Under the pieces are notes generated by a model. That model was not told the DNA's origin. It ran no database searches and was given only the letters and a program-made list of their open reading frames with translations. The position numbers were made by a program, and so were the translations under genes. Positions 57,152-64,000 of a stretch of 64,000 nucleotides of DNA are shown piece by piece; the stretch's first letter is position 1, and each line of letters opens with the position of its first letter. This stretch comes from Burkholderia sp. WP9 (GTDB lineage: Bacteria; Pseudomonadota; Gammaproteobacteria; Burkholderiales; Burkholderiaceae), in NCBI RefSeq assembly GCF_900104795.1, contig NZ_FNTG01000002.1, positions 1,178,001-1,242,000 of the forward strand. Direction: 5' to 3'.

Positions 57152-58204
57152 TCACGGGCCCTGTCGACGCGTCATCGCCTGATTGCGCCACTCGCGCGGC
57201 GACGTCTCGAACCGCTCCCGAAACGCGCGGCTGAAATGCGACATGTCGTTAAACCCCCACCGTAACGCGACATCGGAAACCCTCAGCACCGCGCAGTGCG
57301 GATTTACCAGATCCTCCGCGCAGCGTTCGAGCCGCAGGTTCCACACATATCGCATCAGCGACGTGTTCTCCGCCTCGAAAAGCTTGTTGATGTACCGCGA
57401 AGAAATCCCGATCGCCTGCTCGATCAACGTCGGATTCAGATCCGGGTCGCGCAGGTGCTCGAGTAGATGTCGCTTTACGCGCGTCAACGTTAGCGCCTTC
57501 ATCCTTGATTGCGCGACGTCGTTGCGCCGCAGGTTCCCAAGCGTCATCGCAATCAACGAGATCGCCGTGTCCGACAACTGCAGCATCTCGTCCTCGGAGA
57601 CATGGCGGATCTGCGACGACATCTGCTCGAGGAAACCGCGCATCACGCTGCCGACGCCCTGCGCCGTTGGAATTGGACTCGCGGTGCGGTGCTCCATGCC
57701 GACGACGAGCTGATTCAAAGTCGTGCGCGGAATGCTGACGACGATCTCGCGCCACGGCTGGCCGAACTGCAGGTGGTGCGGCCGTGTCGCGTCGTAGATC
57801 GCAAAATCCCCGGGACGCAGCGTGACGATCTTGCCGTCCTGCTCGACCGATTGACTGCCCTCAAGCATCAATACCGCAAAATACTTATCCTCATACTCGC
57901 TCCGCGCTTGGCGATAACGCCGGATCACTGCCTGCTCGCTTGCGTGGATTTCTGAGATCCGCATCTTTTCGCACTTGCGTTGCCGTACCCGCCCGAAGAA
58001 ATCAGCCTTCTGCACGTCCGCTATCTGCACGTCCGCGAACAAACGCAGAATCATTTCGCGCCAAAACTCGATGCGCTGGTTGACCGAGCCGTCGGTCGCC
58101 ACCTCGATCGCCGAATTCGTCCATTCGGCCGGCGGGTGATCGGACTCGAAGCCGGAAAAATCTCCGCTCGTGGCGTGAGGAAAAAGTTGCGTCGTCATTG
58201 TCAT
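57152..58204 (-). CDS. AraC/XylS-type regulator of the aldoxime-nitrile cluster
   Basis: About 350 residues from ATG 58204 (MTMTTQLFPHATS); the frame extends to 58390 but that part looks non-coding. A cupin-like AraC_binding_2 domain (about residues 70-200, with RPGDFAIYDATRPHHL) precedes two HTH units: NPTLIEQAIGISSRYINKLF and VLRVSDVALRWGFNDMSHFS then RAFRERFETSPREWR. An AraC-type regulator (OxdR) controls the same kind of gene set in Pseudomonas chlororaphis. It lies just after the amidase on the same strand. Confidence 0.9.
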   Translation of the reverse strand: MTMTTQLFPHATSGDFSGFESDHPPAEWTNSAIEVATDGSVNQRIEFWREMILRLFADVQIADVQKADFFGRVRQRKCEKMRISEIHASEQAVIRRYRQARSEYEDKYFAVLMLEGSQSVEQDGKIVTLRPGDFAIYDATRPHHLQFGQPWREIVVSIPRTTLNQLVVGMEHRTASPIPTAQGVGSVMRGFLEQMSSQIRHVSEDEMLQLSDTAISLIAMTLGNLRRNDVAQSRMKALTLTRVKRHLLEHLRDPDLNPTLIEQAIGISSRYINKLFEAENTSLMRYVWNLRLERCAEDLVNPHCAVLRVSDVALRWGFNDMSHFSRAFRERFETSPREWRNQAMTRRQGP

Positions 58205-58343
58205 GTCCCAAATGGATTGCGAACGAGCAGCCAGTACCCTGCACGGGAAAAAAAGCGTTGTCCAATCGACTCTACCGCTTGCACCGCGAGACCTGTCGGA
58301 CAGACTCGCGGCGCAGCGGCAGCGCGCTACCGTTCCGGGCAAG

Positions 58344-59870
58344 TCATGCGAATATCGTCTGACGCCAGGCGGATGATTGTTCATAAGCATACGCGCAGCG
58401 GTAGATCGTGGCCTCGTCGAAGCGGCGGCCGACCAGTTGCAGCCCGATCGGCAGATCCTCCGCTACCCCGCACGGGAGCGACATTGCGGGATGCCCGGAC
58501 ACGTCGAACGGTGCGGTGTTCGCGAGCATCTCGAACGCGCGCGTCAGCGATTCCGACATGGTGCAACCGGGGTCCGGCAGCTTCGATGCGCGCATCGGCA
58601 CCGTCGGCATTAACAAAAGATCATACGATTGAAGCGCCGAGTCGTAATCCGCCCGCAGCCGCCGCGCGAGGTTCTGGCTTTTCGCGTAGTAGCGACCACG
58701 ATACCGGCTAGTGAAGTATTCGCCGAGCAGCATCGTCACCTTCACGGTGTCTGGCAGTTCGTCGGCGCGCTCGCGCCAACCCGCGTGATGATCGATCATC
58801 CCGGTCACGTACAGACCGCCCCAGTTGAAGCCGTGGCTGTTGCCCTTCATCATCTGCTGCGTCGCGCCCTCGGCTGCGATCGGCAGCCAGATCGCGGTAC
58901 CGGCTGCATGCAGGGGTACCGACACCTCGTCGACGCTCGCGCCGAGCTTGCGTAGCCGATGCGCGGCGACGAGCACCGCCTCATCGACGACCGATTCCGA
59001 GTTCGCGAGCCCGAAGCCTTCGCGCAGGATCCCGATCCGCAACCCTGCTATGCCGTCGCGAATCGCGCCAAGAAAGTCGGCGCGCGGCGGCAGCGCGCGT
59101 TGGCGCGGATCGAGCCCGTCGTCGCCGGCGATCACGTCGAGCAGCAACGCGTTATCGTACACACCGTTCGTCAACGGTCCGAGGTGATCGACGGTCGCCT
59201 CGATCGGCATCGCGCCGGTGTATGGCACGAGCCCGTGCGTCGGCTTCATCCCGTAGACACCGCAATACGCGGACGGAATCCGCACCGAGCCACCCTGATC
59301 GCTGCCCAGCGCCATATCGACCTCGCCGCTCGCGACGAGTGCACCGCTGCCGGACGACGAGCCGCCCGTTGAATGTCCTGGCTTGCGCGGATTCTGCACC
59401 GGCCCGGACGCACTCGTATGCGAGCCACCGGAAAAGCAGTAGTACTCGCAGGTGGACTTGCCGGCAATCGTTGCGCCGGCATCGAGCATGCGTGTGACGA
59501 CAGTCGCGTCGACGTCCGGCACGTAGCCCTCGAACGTGCTCGCGCCGTTACGCATAGGCACGCCGGCCACGCAGATGTTGTCCTTCACGGCGACCGTCTT
59601 GCCGCTTAGCTTGCCGTCGGGCGCACCGCGAATCGTGCTCTTGCGCGCCCATGCGCCGTAGCGATTCTCGTCACCTTCCGGGCGATAGCCGGGCGTGCGC
59701 GGGTAAGTCACAAGCGGCAGATAGTCCGGCAGTGCGTCGATCGTATCGTATGCGTCGAAGTTCGCCTGCAGCGCTTCGTCGTAGTCGGCGAGTTGCCGTT
59801 GGTCGACATGAAAGCCGAAACCGGCTGCGATGCCGGCGAGTTGTTCACGGGTCGGGCGCTTGATCGCCAT
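58344..59870 (-). CDS. Amidase (amidase signature family) of nitrile pathway
   Basis: About 508 residues from ATG 59870, GGAG upstream; an upstream ATG at 59906 is less likely. The amidase-signature triad is visible: Lys in TVAVKDNICVAG, and Ser-Ser in STGGSSSGSGALVASG followed by MALGSDQGGSVRIP. Length and sequence fit the stereoselective amidases found beside nitrile hydratases. It hydrolyses the amide made by nitrile hydratase to carboxylate and ammonia. It lies between the dehydratase and the AraC gene, 52 bp after the dehydratase stop. Confidence 0.93.
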   Translation of the reverse strand: MAIKRPTREQLAGIAAGFGFHVDQRQLADYDEALQANFDAYDTIDALPDYLPLVTYPRTPGYRPEGDENRYGAWARKSTIRGAPDGKLSGKTVAVKDNICVAGVPMRNGASTFEGYVPDVDATVVTRMLDAGATIAGKSTCEYYCFSGGSHTSASGPVQNPRKPGHSTGGSSSGSGALVASGEVDMALGSDQGGSVRIPSAYCGVYGMKPTHGLVPYTGAMPIEATVDHLGPLTNGVYDNALLLDVIAGDDGLDPRQRALPPRADFLGAIRDGIAGLRIGILREGFGLANSESVVDEAVLVAAHRLRKLGASVDEVSVPLHAAGTAIWLPIAAEGATQQMMKGNSHGFNWGGLYVTGMIDHHAGWRERADELPDTVKVTMLLGEYFTSRYRGRYYAKSQNLARRLRADYDSALQSYDLLLMPTVPMRASKLPDPGCTMSESLTRAFEMLANTAPFDVSGHPAMSLPCGVAEDLPIGLQLVGRRFDEATIYRCAYAYEQSSAWRQTIFA

Positions 59871-59922
59871 CGATTTTCTCCAGTTCGGTAAGACGGCGCC
59901 GCACACGCGGCGCGCGGATCAT

Positions 59923-60972
59923 TCAGCGGGCGGCGTCGCGCATCATCCCGGTTTGCGGGTGGCAGTTCACGTACTCGTACACCTGATGTTTCGCGTCGAA
60001 TACGGACACCTCGTGGTACAGCCGCAGCTTCGACAACCCGGCGACAACGCGGAAGAACGTGACGAAGATCCGCAGATGCGTAGGGTGCGACTCGGCCCAG
60101 CGTTCGAGCCGCTCGAGCGAGCGCCAGTGACCGATGTTGTAGCTCTCGTCGAGCAGGTTGCCGTCCAGATCGATCGACTGCACGTAGCGGTTGCTGTAGC
60201 AGCCGGCGGCGGCGCCGTTGTCGCGCAGGAAGTCCATGCCCGCGCGCAACGTCGGTTCGATCTCGTCGAGATAGAGACGACGCTCGTCGCTTTCGGCCGC
60301 GCGCCAGTCCTGCCCGGATCGGATCAGCGCGATGTTGTCATGCGCGTGCACCACGACGCGGCCGCCTTTCGACGGATCGCCATGCACGATCCTCAACTCG
60401 CCGTCCGCCTGCATCCAGTCGATCTGCGAGATCGGAAAGCGGTCGCGCATCGATCCCCAGTAGCCATGTTCCTCGACCTCGCCGCTGACGCCGTCCATGA
60501 TCGCGCCGACGCCCGGAAAAGCGTCGGTGAACGCGTACAGCGTTTCGAACTGCTCGGCACGCGGCGCCACGATCTCGCGGAAATAGCCGACTCCGTCGGT
60601 GAGACGTTCTTCGGATTCCCACCATTCGGCGATCGCACGCGACGTGACCCAGCGTTGGTACGCAGCCGGGTCGCGCCAATAGCCAACGACGATCAGGTTG
60701 TCAAAGCCCTCGTTGTCGGTATGCTGGGTCAGATCGTGATTCGCGGGCCCGTCCACCGCGCCGAAATCGGCGACTATCCGGCGCAGCGCGGCCAGCGCGG
60801 CGGCACGCTTGCCGGCGCCGCGATACTGCACACCGAAGTAGCCCATTACGACCTGCTGCAGGTCCTCGGCCGCGCGGGCGACGTACATAGGGAACGGCGG
60901 CTGGTAATCGTCGTCGACGCGGCGCGACAATCTACGCGGACAGACCAGGTGTTTGTCGATGGCGGATTCCAT
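59923..60972 (-). CDS. oxd: Aldoxime dehydratase (heme enzyme)
   Basis: 349 residues. The start MESAIDKHLVCPRRLSRR and PFPMYVARA are close to characterised OxdA-type dehydratases. The catalytic residues fall at exactly the numbers known for the Pseudomonas chlororaphis enzyme: Arg178 (MRDRFP), Ser219 (IRSG), proximal heme His299 (HPTHL) and distal His320 (RLYHE). The enzyme dehydrates R-CH=NOH to nitrile using ferrous heme. GAGGT precedes the ATG. It follows the outer-membrane channel gene and precedes the amidase gene. Confidence 0.95.
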   Translation of the reverse strand: MESAIDKHLVCPRRLSRRVDDDYQPPFPMYVARAAEDLQQVVMGYFGVQYRGAGKRAAALAALRRIVADFGAVDGPANHDLTQHTDNEGFDNLIVVGYWRDPAAYQRWVTSRAIAEWWESEERLTDGVGYFREIVAPRAEQFETLYAFTDAFPGVGAIMDGVSGEVEEHGYWGSMRDRFPISQIDWMQADGELRIVHGDPSKGGRVVVHAHDNIALIRSGQDWRAAESDERRLYLDEIEPTLRAGMDFLRDNGAAAGCYSNRYVQSIDLDGNLLDESYNIGHWRSLERLERWAESHPTHLRIFVTFFRVVAGLSKLRLYHEVSVFDAKHQVYEYVNCHPQTGMMRDAAR

Positions 60973-61052
60973 GAGTGACCTCGCTATAAAATGAAGGACA
61001 TGTTGAGAAACAAAAGGTAAGGATAGCGAACAGGTGTGACCCGAACTCGACT

Positions 61053-61949
61053 TCAGAAGATATGGGCGTAGCGCAGCCCGACAAGGAGGCTGTCCTTCGT
61101 CCCGTTACGCACGCTCAGGTCAGTGCCGAGCTGAATCTGCACCTGGTCAGCCTTGGTCACGAACTTCGCCGCGGTCAGCCGCAAGCGCGTCGTGCGCAGC
61201 GCGTCGTGGCTGTCGATCCCGTCAACGCTGGTCTCACCGCCCCAAAACTGCGTGACGCCAAGTCCGAGTGACGTGCCCGGATCCGGCATGTAGCGAACCA
61301 TCGCCTGTGCGCTGTAGCCCATGCGCTGATGCAGCGTCGCACCGCTCGGGCCATACGACGTGTTGTTGCCATACCAGATCGCGTCGCCGACGAGATCGAG
61401 CGCCCAGTGCGGCGAGAAGTGCTTCACATATGCAGCCTGGAAGTCGAGCGACCAGCGGTTCGCGCCGAAGTTGAGACTGCGGTTCTGGTCGTAGCTGCCG
61501 GTAGGCGCGTACAGATAGACGGTTGCGGCCGCAACGTCCTTCGCGTCGTTCAGGCGAAGCTTGAGCGGCGCAGTCAGGATCACATCGCCGACACCCGTTG
61601 TGGTGCCGAGCGCGCTCGCGTTGCCAAAGCCGCTAATGTGACCGAACGGCAGCAGGATCTGCGGATCGATCGTCAGGCGGTCGGTCAGCTGGAACACGTG
61701 CAGCAGACGTGCGATACCGACGTTCGACTGCAGGTCGAAGTTCGAGGTCTTGCTGCCGTTCGAATAGACCGCGTTTGTCGTCGAGTAGTTGTAGTACAGC
61801 ACGCCGATCGTCGCGCCGACCGGGTACTGCTCGTAGTCGCCGGGATCGACCTCGACCGCCCCCGCATAGTGCGATGCAACCAGTATCAGCGAGGCGCCGA
61901 TCCAGCTCGCGATCCGCTTCAGTTTCGTCCTGTTGCCGTTGTCCATCAT
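61053..61949 (-). CDS. Outer-membrane beta-barrel, SphA/MetA-like transport family
   Basis: About 298 residues from ATG 61949 (adjacent ATG 61946), with GGGGAGGGG upstream. A signal peptide (LKRIASWIGASLILVASHYA then GAV) leads to repeated amphipathic strands and a terminal aromatic (LVGLRYAHIF), as in 'phenol degradation MetA pathway' outer-membrane proteins (PF13557). It heads the minus-strand unit with aldoxime dehydratase and amidase, so it probably lets the aromatic aldoxime or nitrile cross the outer membrane. Confidence 0.85.
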   Translation of the reverse strand: MMDNGNRTKLKRIASWIGASLILVASHYAGAVEVDPGDYEQYPVGATIGVLYYNYSTTNAVYSNGSKTSNFDLQSNVGIARLLHVFQLTDRLTIDPQILLPFGHISGFGNASALGTTTGVGDVILTAPLKLRLNDAKDVAAATVYLYAPTGSYDQNRSLNFGANRWSLDFQAAYVKHFSPHWALDLVGDAIWYGNNTSYGPSGATLHQRMGYSAQAMVRYMPDPGTSLGLGVTQFWGGETSVDGIDSHDALRTTRLRLTAAKFVTKADQVQIQLGTDLSVRNGTKDSLLVGLRYAHIF

Positions 61950-62492
61950 TCCCCTCCCCTGGATGAGCAGACACCATCGCACCCGACGTGCGAGGAACGT
62001 GCGCCGTTGCCGGGCGCCGGTATCGTGGTGTACTGCGTGGTTTCTATCCAGCGGCGCGTGGGCTGCGCCGCCGATTCGCGACGACCCGGCGGGCCATCGC
62101 TCGAGAGAGAGAATAGGAAGGCAAAATCCGCGGTTCTGTCTTCTGACGGAACAAGAAGTTGGCTGGGGCGGGCTTCCGCGCCTGGCGTCACGCGCCAGCA
62201 ACATAACGGATGCGATTCGCCGTCATTTGCTGCCGATGTAAAGCCGGCGCATAAGCGGGTCAGCCCCGTACACAGCAGGTTTCGCCGCCCACGTCACGAT
62301 CTGCGGCCGATCACGCGCGCGGATCCGTCCCAGCACAGTTTCCGATCCGCGCGGACAAAGCACCGCGCTTTTTCTCTTCTTACCCTGTTCGTCAGGACGT
62401 GACCGGAAATGCCGGCGTCTTCGCCCGGACACGGCGGCGGCATCGACGCCGCGACGGTCAGTTATCCCCTATCCATCACAAGGAGTCCCACC
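61950..62492. promoter_or_regulatory. Divergent promoter region of the aldoxime-nitrile genes
   Basis: About 540 bp between the outer-membrane gene and nitrile hydratase alpha, without a credible gene. It must hold both promoters and the AraC-type regulator's sites. The only strong structure seen is at 62317-62373. Confidence 0.55.
62317..62373 (+). terminator. Inverted repeat with attenuator-like hairpin before nitrile hydratase
   Basis: GCGCGGATC (62317-62325) is perfectly inverted at GATCCGCGC (62344-62352). The 3' arm also overlaps an alternative hairpin, GCGCGG (62349-62354) with CCGCGC (62363-62368), which runs into TTTTT. The two hairpins exclude each other, so the site could be a terminator/anti-terminator pair 120 bp before the alpha subunit start. 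Function is inferred. Confidence 0.5.
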
Positions 62493-63092
62493 ATGAGCGC
62501 GAACCCATTCGCGGAAACAACCTCGACGCCCGGCGAACGTGCCCGGGCACTATTCCGGGTCATGAAGGAAAAGAACCTGATCCCGGACGGCTATATCGAG
62601 GGCCTGACGGAACTGATGTCGACGACCTGGGATCCGGCCAACGGCGCGCGCATCGTCGCGCGTGCATGGGTTGATCCGACGTTTCGCGAATTACTGCTGA
62701 AGGACGGCACGGCCGCGTGCGCGCAGTTCGGCTACACGGGCCCGCAGGGCGAATACATCGTCGCGCTCGAAGATACGCCGACGCTGAAGAACGTGATCGT
62801 CTGCAGTCTGTGCTCATGCACGAACTGGCCGGTCCTGGGTCTGCCGCCCGAGTGGTACAAGGGCTTCGAATACCGCGCCCGGCTCGTTCGCGAAGGGCGC
62901 ACCGTGCTGCACGAACTCGGCACCGATCTACCGGGCGACGTCGTGGTCAAGGTCTGGGACACCACGGCCGAAAGCCGCTATCTGGTGCTGCCGGTGCGCC
63001 CGCAAGGCAGCGAGCACATGAGCGAGGCCGAGTTGCAGACGCTTGTCACCAAGGACGTGCTGATCGGCATCGCACTGCCGCGCGTGAGCTGA
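62493..63092 (+). CDS. nhpA: Nitrile hydratase alpha subunit, Fe type
   Basis: 199 residues from ATG 62493 with AAGGAG at 62480-62485. The metal centre VCSLCSC has Ser after the first Cys, the mark of the iron type (cobalt type has Thr); the second and third Cys are normally oxidised to sulfinate and sulfenate. PEWYKGFEYRARLVREGR and the FGYTGPQGEY segment also fit. With the beta subunit it hydrates nitriles to amides in the cytoplasm. First gene of the plus-strand unit alpha-beta-activator. Confidence 0.95.
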   Translation: MSANPFAETTSTPGERARALFRVMKEKNLIPDGYIEGLTELMSTTWDPANGARIVARAWVDPTFRELLLKDGTAACAQFGYTGPQGEYIVALEDTPTLKNVIVCSLCSCTNWPVLGLPPEWYKGFEYRARLVREGRTVLHELGTDLPGDVVVKVWDTTAESRYLVLPVRPQGSEHMSEAELQTLVTKDVLIGIALPRVS

Positions 63093-63136
63093 TTCGCGCC
63101 GGGCTCTCCCATCGACATTCATTTCGGAGTAAACAC

Positions 63137-63835
63137 ATGGACGGCTTTCACGACCTCGGCGGCTTTCAGGGCTTCGGCCGGGTTCCGCATTCGATCAACA
63201 GCCTCAGCTACAAGCCGGTTTTCAAGGAAGACTGGGAACATCTCGCGTACAGCCTGATGTTCGTCGGTGTCGATCAGCTGAAAAAATTCAGCGTCGACGA
63301 AGTGCGGCACGCGGTCGAGCGGATCGATGTGCGCCAGCACGTCGGCACGCGCTACTACGAGCGCTACGTGATCGCGACGGCGACGCTGCTCGTCGAAACC
63401 GGCGTGCTGACGCAAGACGAACTTGACCGCGCGCTCGGCTCGCGGTTCAGACTCGCGAATCCACCGCATTCGCCGGGGCGCGCCGCCCGCGCCGGCTCGA
63501 CACAGTTTGAAGTCGGCGACCACGTGATCGTCCGCGACGAATACGTGAGCGGACACGTCCGCGCGCCGGGCTACGTGCGCGGAAAAGAAGGTGTCGTGCT
63601 GCACCGGACAAGCGAATCGTGGCCGTTCCCGGACACGATCGGCCATGGCGATACTCAAGCCGTGCACCAGCCAACCTATCACGTCGAGTTTCGCGTGAAG
63701 GATCTGTGGGGCGATGCGGCGGACGACGGCTACGTGGTTGTCGATCTGTTCGAAGGTTATCTGGAGCGCGCGCCGGCACGCGCCGAGGCCGCCGTCGTGC
63801 GGGGCGGGAAACATGCCGATGGTGTGCCCGCATGA
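63137..63835 (+). CDS. nhpB: Nitrile hydratase beta subunit
   Basis: 232 residues from ATG 63137 ([16 protein letters not shown], the family's fixed start). [18 protein letters not shown] contains the conserved Arg that contacts the oxidised Cys ligands of the alpha chain. The C-terminal barrel ([19 protein letters not shown], then [12 protein letters not shown]) closes the fold. It starts 44 bp after alpha, and its stop overlaps the activator start (ATGA). Confidence 0.95.
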   Translation: MDGFHDLGGFQGFGRVPHSINSLSYKPVFKEDWEHLAYSLMFVGVDQLKKFSVDEVRHAVERIDVRQHVGTRYYERYVIATATLLVETGVLTQDELDRALGSRFRLANPPHSPGRAARAGSTQFEVGDHVIVRDEYVSGHVRAPGYVRGKEGVVLHRTSESWPFPDTIGHGDTQAVHQPTYHVEFRVKDLWGDAADDGYVVVDLFEGYLERAPARAEAAVVRGGKHADGVPA

Positions 63836-64000
63836 ACACGCTTGCGTCATTACGCGCGCCGGACGACGCGGCGGCACGGATCCCGGTCACCGTGCTGTCC
63901 GGGTTTCTCGGTGCGGGAAAAACGACGCTGCTGAACTACATCCTGCACAATCGCGCGGGGCTGAAGGTCGCGGTGATCGTCAACGACATGAGCGAAGTGA
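63832..64000 (+). CDS. nhpC: Nitrile hydratase activator, CobW/P47K GTPase (3' cut by window)
   Basis: Only 56 residues are inside the window. The frame starts in an ATGA overlap with the beta subunit and shows the Walker A loop [15 protein letters not shown] followed by [11 protein letters not shown], as in CobW/P47K metallochaperones. Fe-type nitrile hydratases need such a protein for iron insertion or Cys oxidation. Confidence 0.92.
   Translation, partial: MNTLASLRAPDDAAARIPVTVLSGFLGAGKTTLLNYILHNRAGLKVAVIVNDMSEV

Noticed and set aside
59830..60978. 382-codon plus-strand frame over aldoxime dehydratase
   Set aside because: The minus-strand gene has exact catalytic residues; this is a mirror frame.
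61329..62402. 357-codon plus-strand frame over the outer-membrane gene and promoter region
   Set aside because: No motif, crosses the expected divergent promoter region.

Overview
The window looks like chromosomal DNA of a Burkholderiales bacterium, most likely Paraburkholderia, Caballeronia or Burkholderia. It has high GC with strong third-position GC, porins of the Burkholderia type, many LysR, GntR, AraC and MarR regulators beside small catabolic operons, and typical families (GntP, MHS and AAHS carriers, BKACE, aldoxime dehydratase with nitrile hydratase). Genus is inferred from gene content, not from a marker gene.

Layout. 0-4 kb: end of a GhrA-type 2-hydroxyacid dehydrogenase, a LysR regulator, and a divergent pair encoding an M20 carbamoylase/amidohydrolase and a CitE-like lyase. 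4-6 kb: ECF sigma factor, small membrane protein and O-methyltransferase. 6-14.6 kb: a sugar-acid type catabolic cluster under a GntR/FCD regulator (GntP permease, SAF-domain oxidoreductase, MFS carrier, two paralogous lactonase-type amidohydrolases, second MFS carrier), largely joined by ATGA overlaps. 14.8-16.4 kb: a MoaD-like beta-grasp protein with a Gly-Gly tail beside an Asp-box propeller protein. 16.8-24.7 kb: PAP2 phosphatase, cupin, O-methyltransferase, MHS carrier with a BKACE enzyme, MHYT sensor, AraC regulator. 24.7-27.3 kb: DUF1479 protein and an orphan sugar-type ABC binding protein. 27.4-33.3 kb: accessory DNA with lower GC (acyltransferase, tandem terminators, a frameshifted phage-type HNH-like gene, sterol desaturase family enzyme, DUF1488, MauJ-like protein). 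33.3-41.9 kb: glutaminase, then an RND efflux system under a TetR regulator plus an SDR enzyme. 42.4-43.0 kb: broken IS6-family element.

43.4-56.9 kb is a hydroxycinnamate (ferulate) unit. A tannase/feruloyl-esterase family lipoprotein may release the acid, a porin and an AAHS carrier import it, and feruloyl-CoA synthetase, hydratase-lyase and vanillin dehydrogenase convert it to vanillate. Two paralogous MarR regulators flank the catabolic genes, and a repeated palindrome (ATATCAGG-N3-CCTGATAT) lies before several of the transcription units.

57.1-64 kb is an aldoxime-nitrile pathway. An AraC regulator, amidase, heme aldoxime dehydratase and outer-membrane channel lie on the minus strand. 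Fe-type nitrile hydratase alpha and beta and the start of its CobW/P47K activator lie divergently on the plus strand. Together they would convert R-CH=NOH to nitrile, amide and acid. The window cuts both terminal genes (the dehydrogenase at 1 and the activator at 64000).

The best candidates for undescribed biology are the 6-14.6 kb lactone/sugar-acid cluster with unknown substrate, the MoaD-like/Asp-box pair, the DUF1479 plus orphan binding protein unit, and the palindromic operator sets for the GntR, MarR and TetR regulators. All functions are inferred from sequence by eye.
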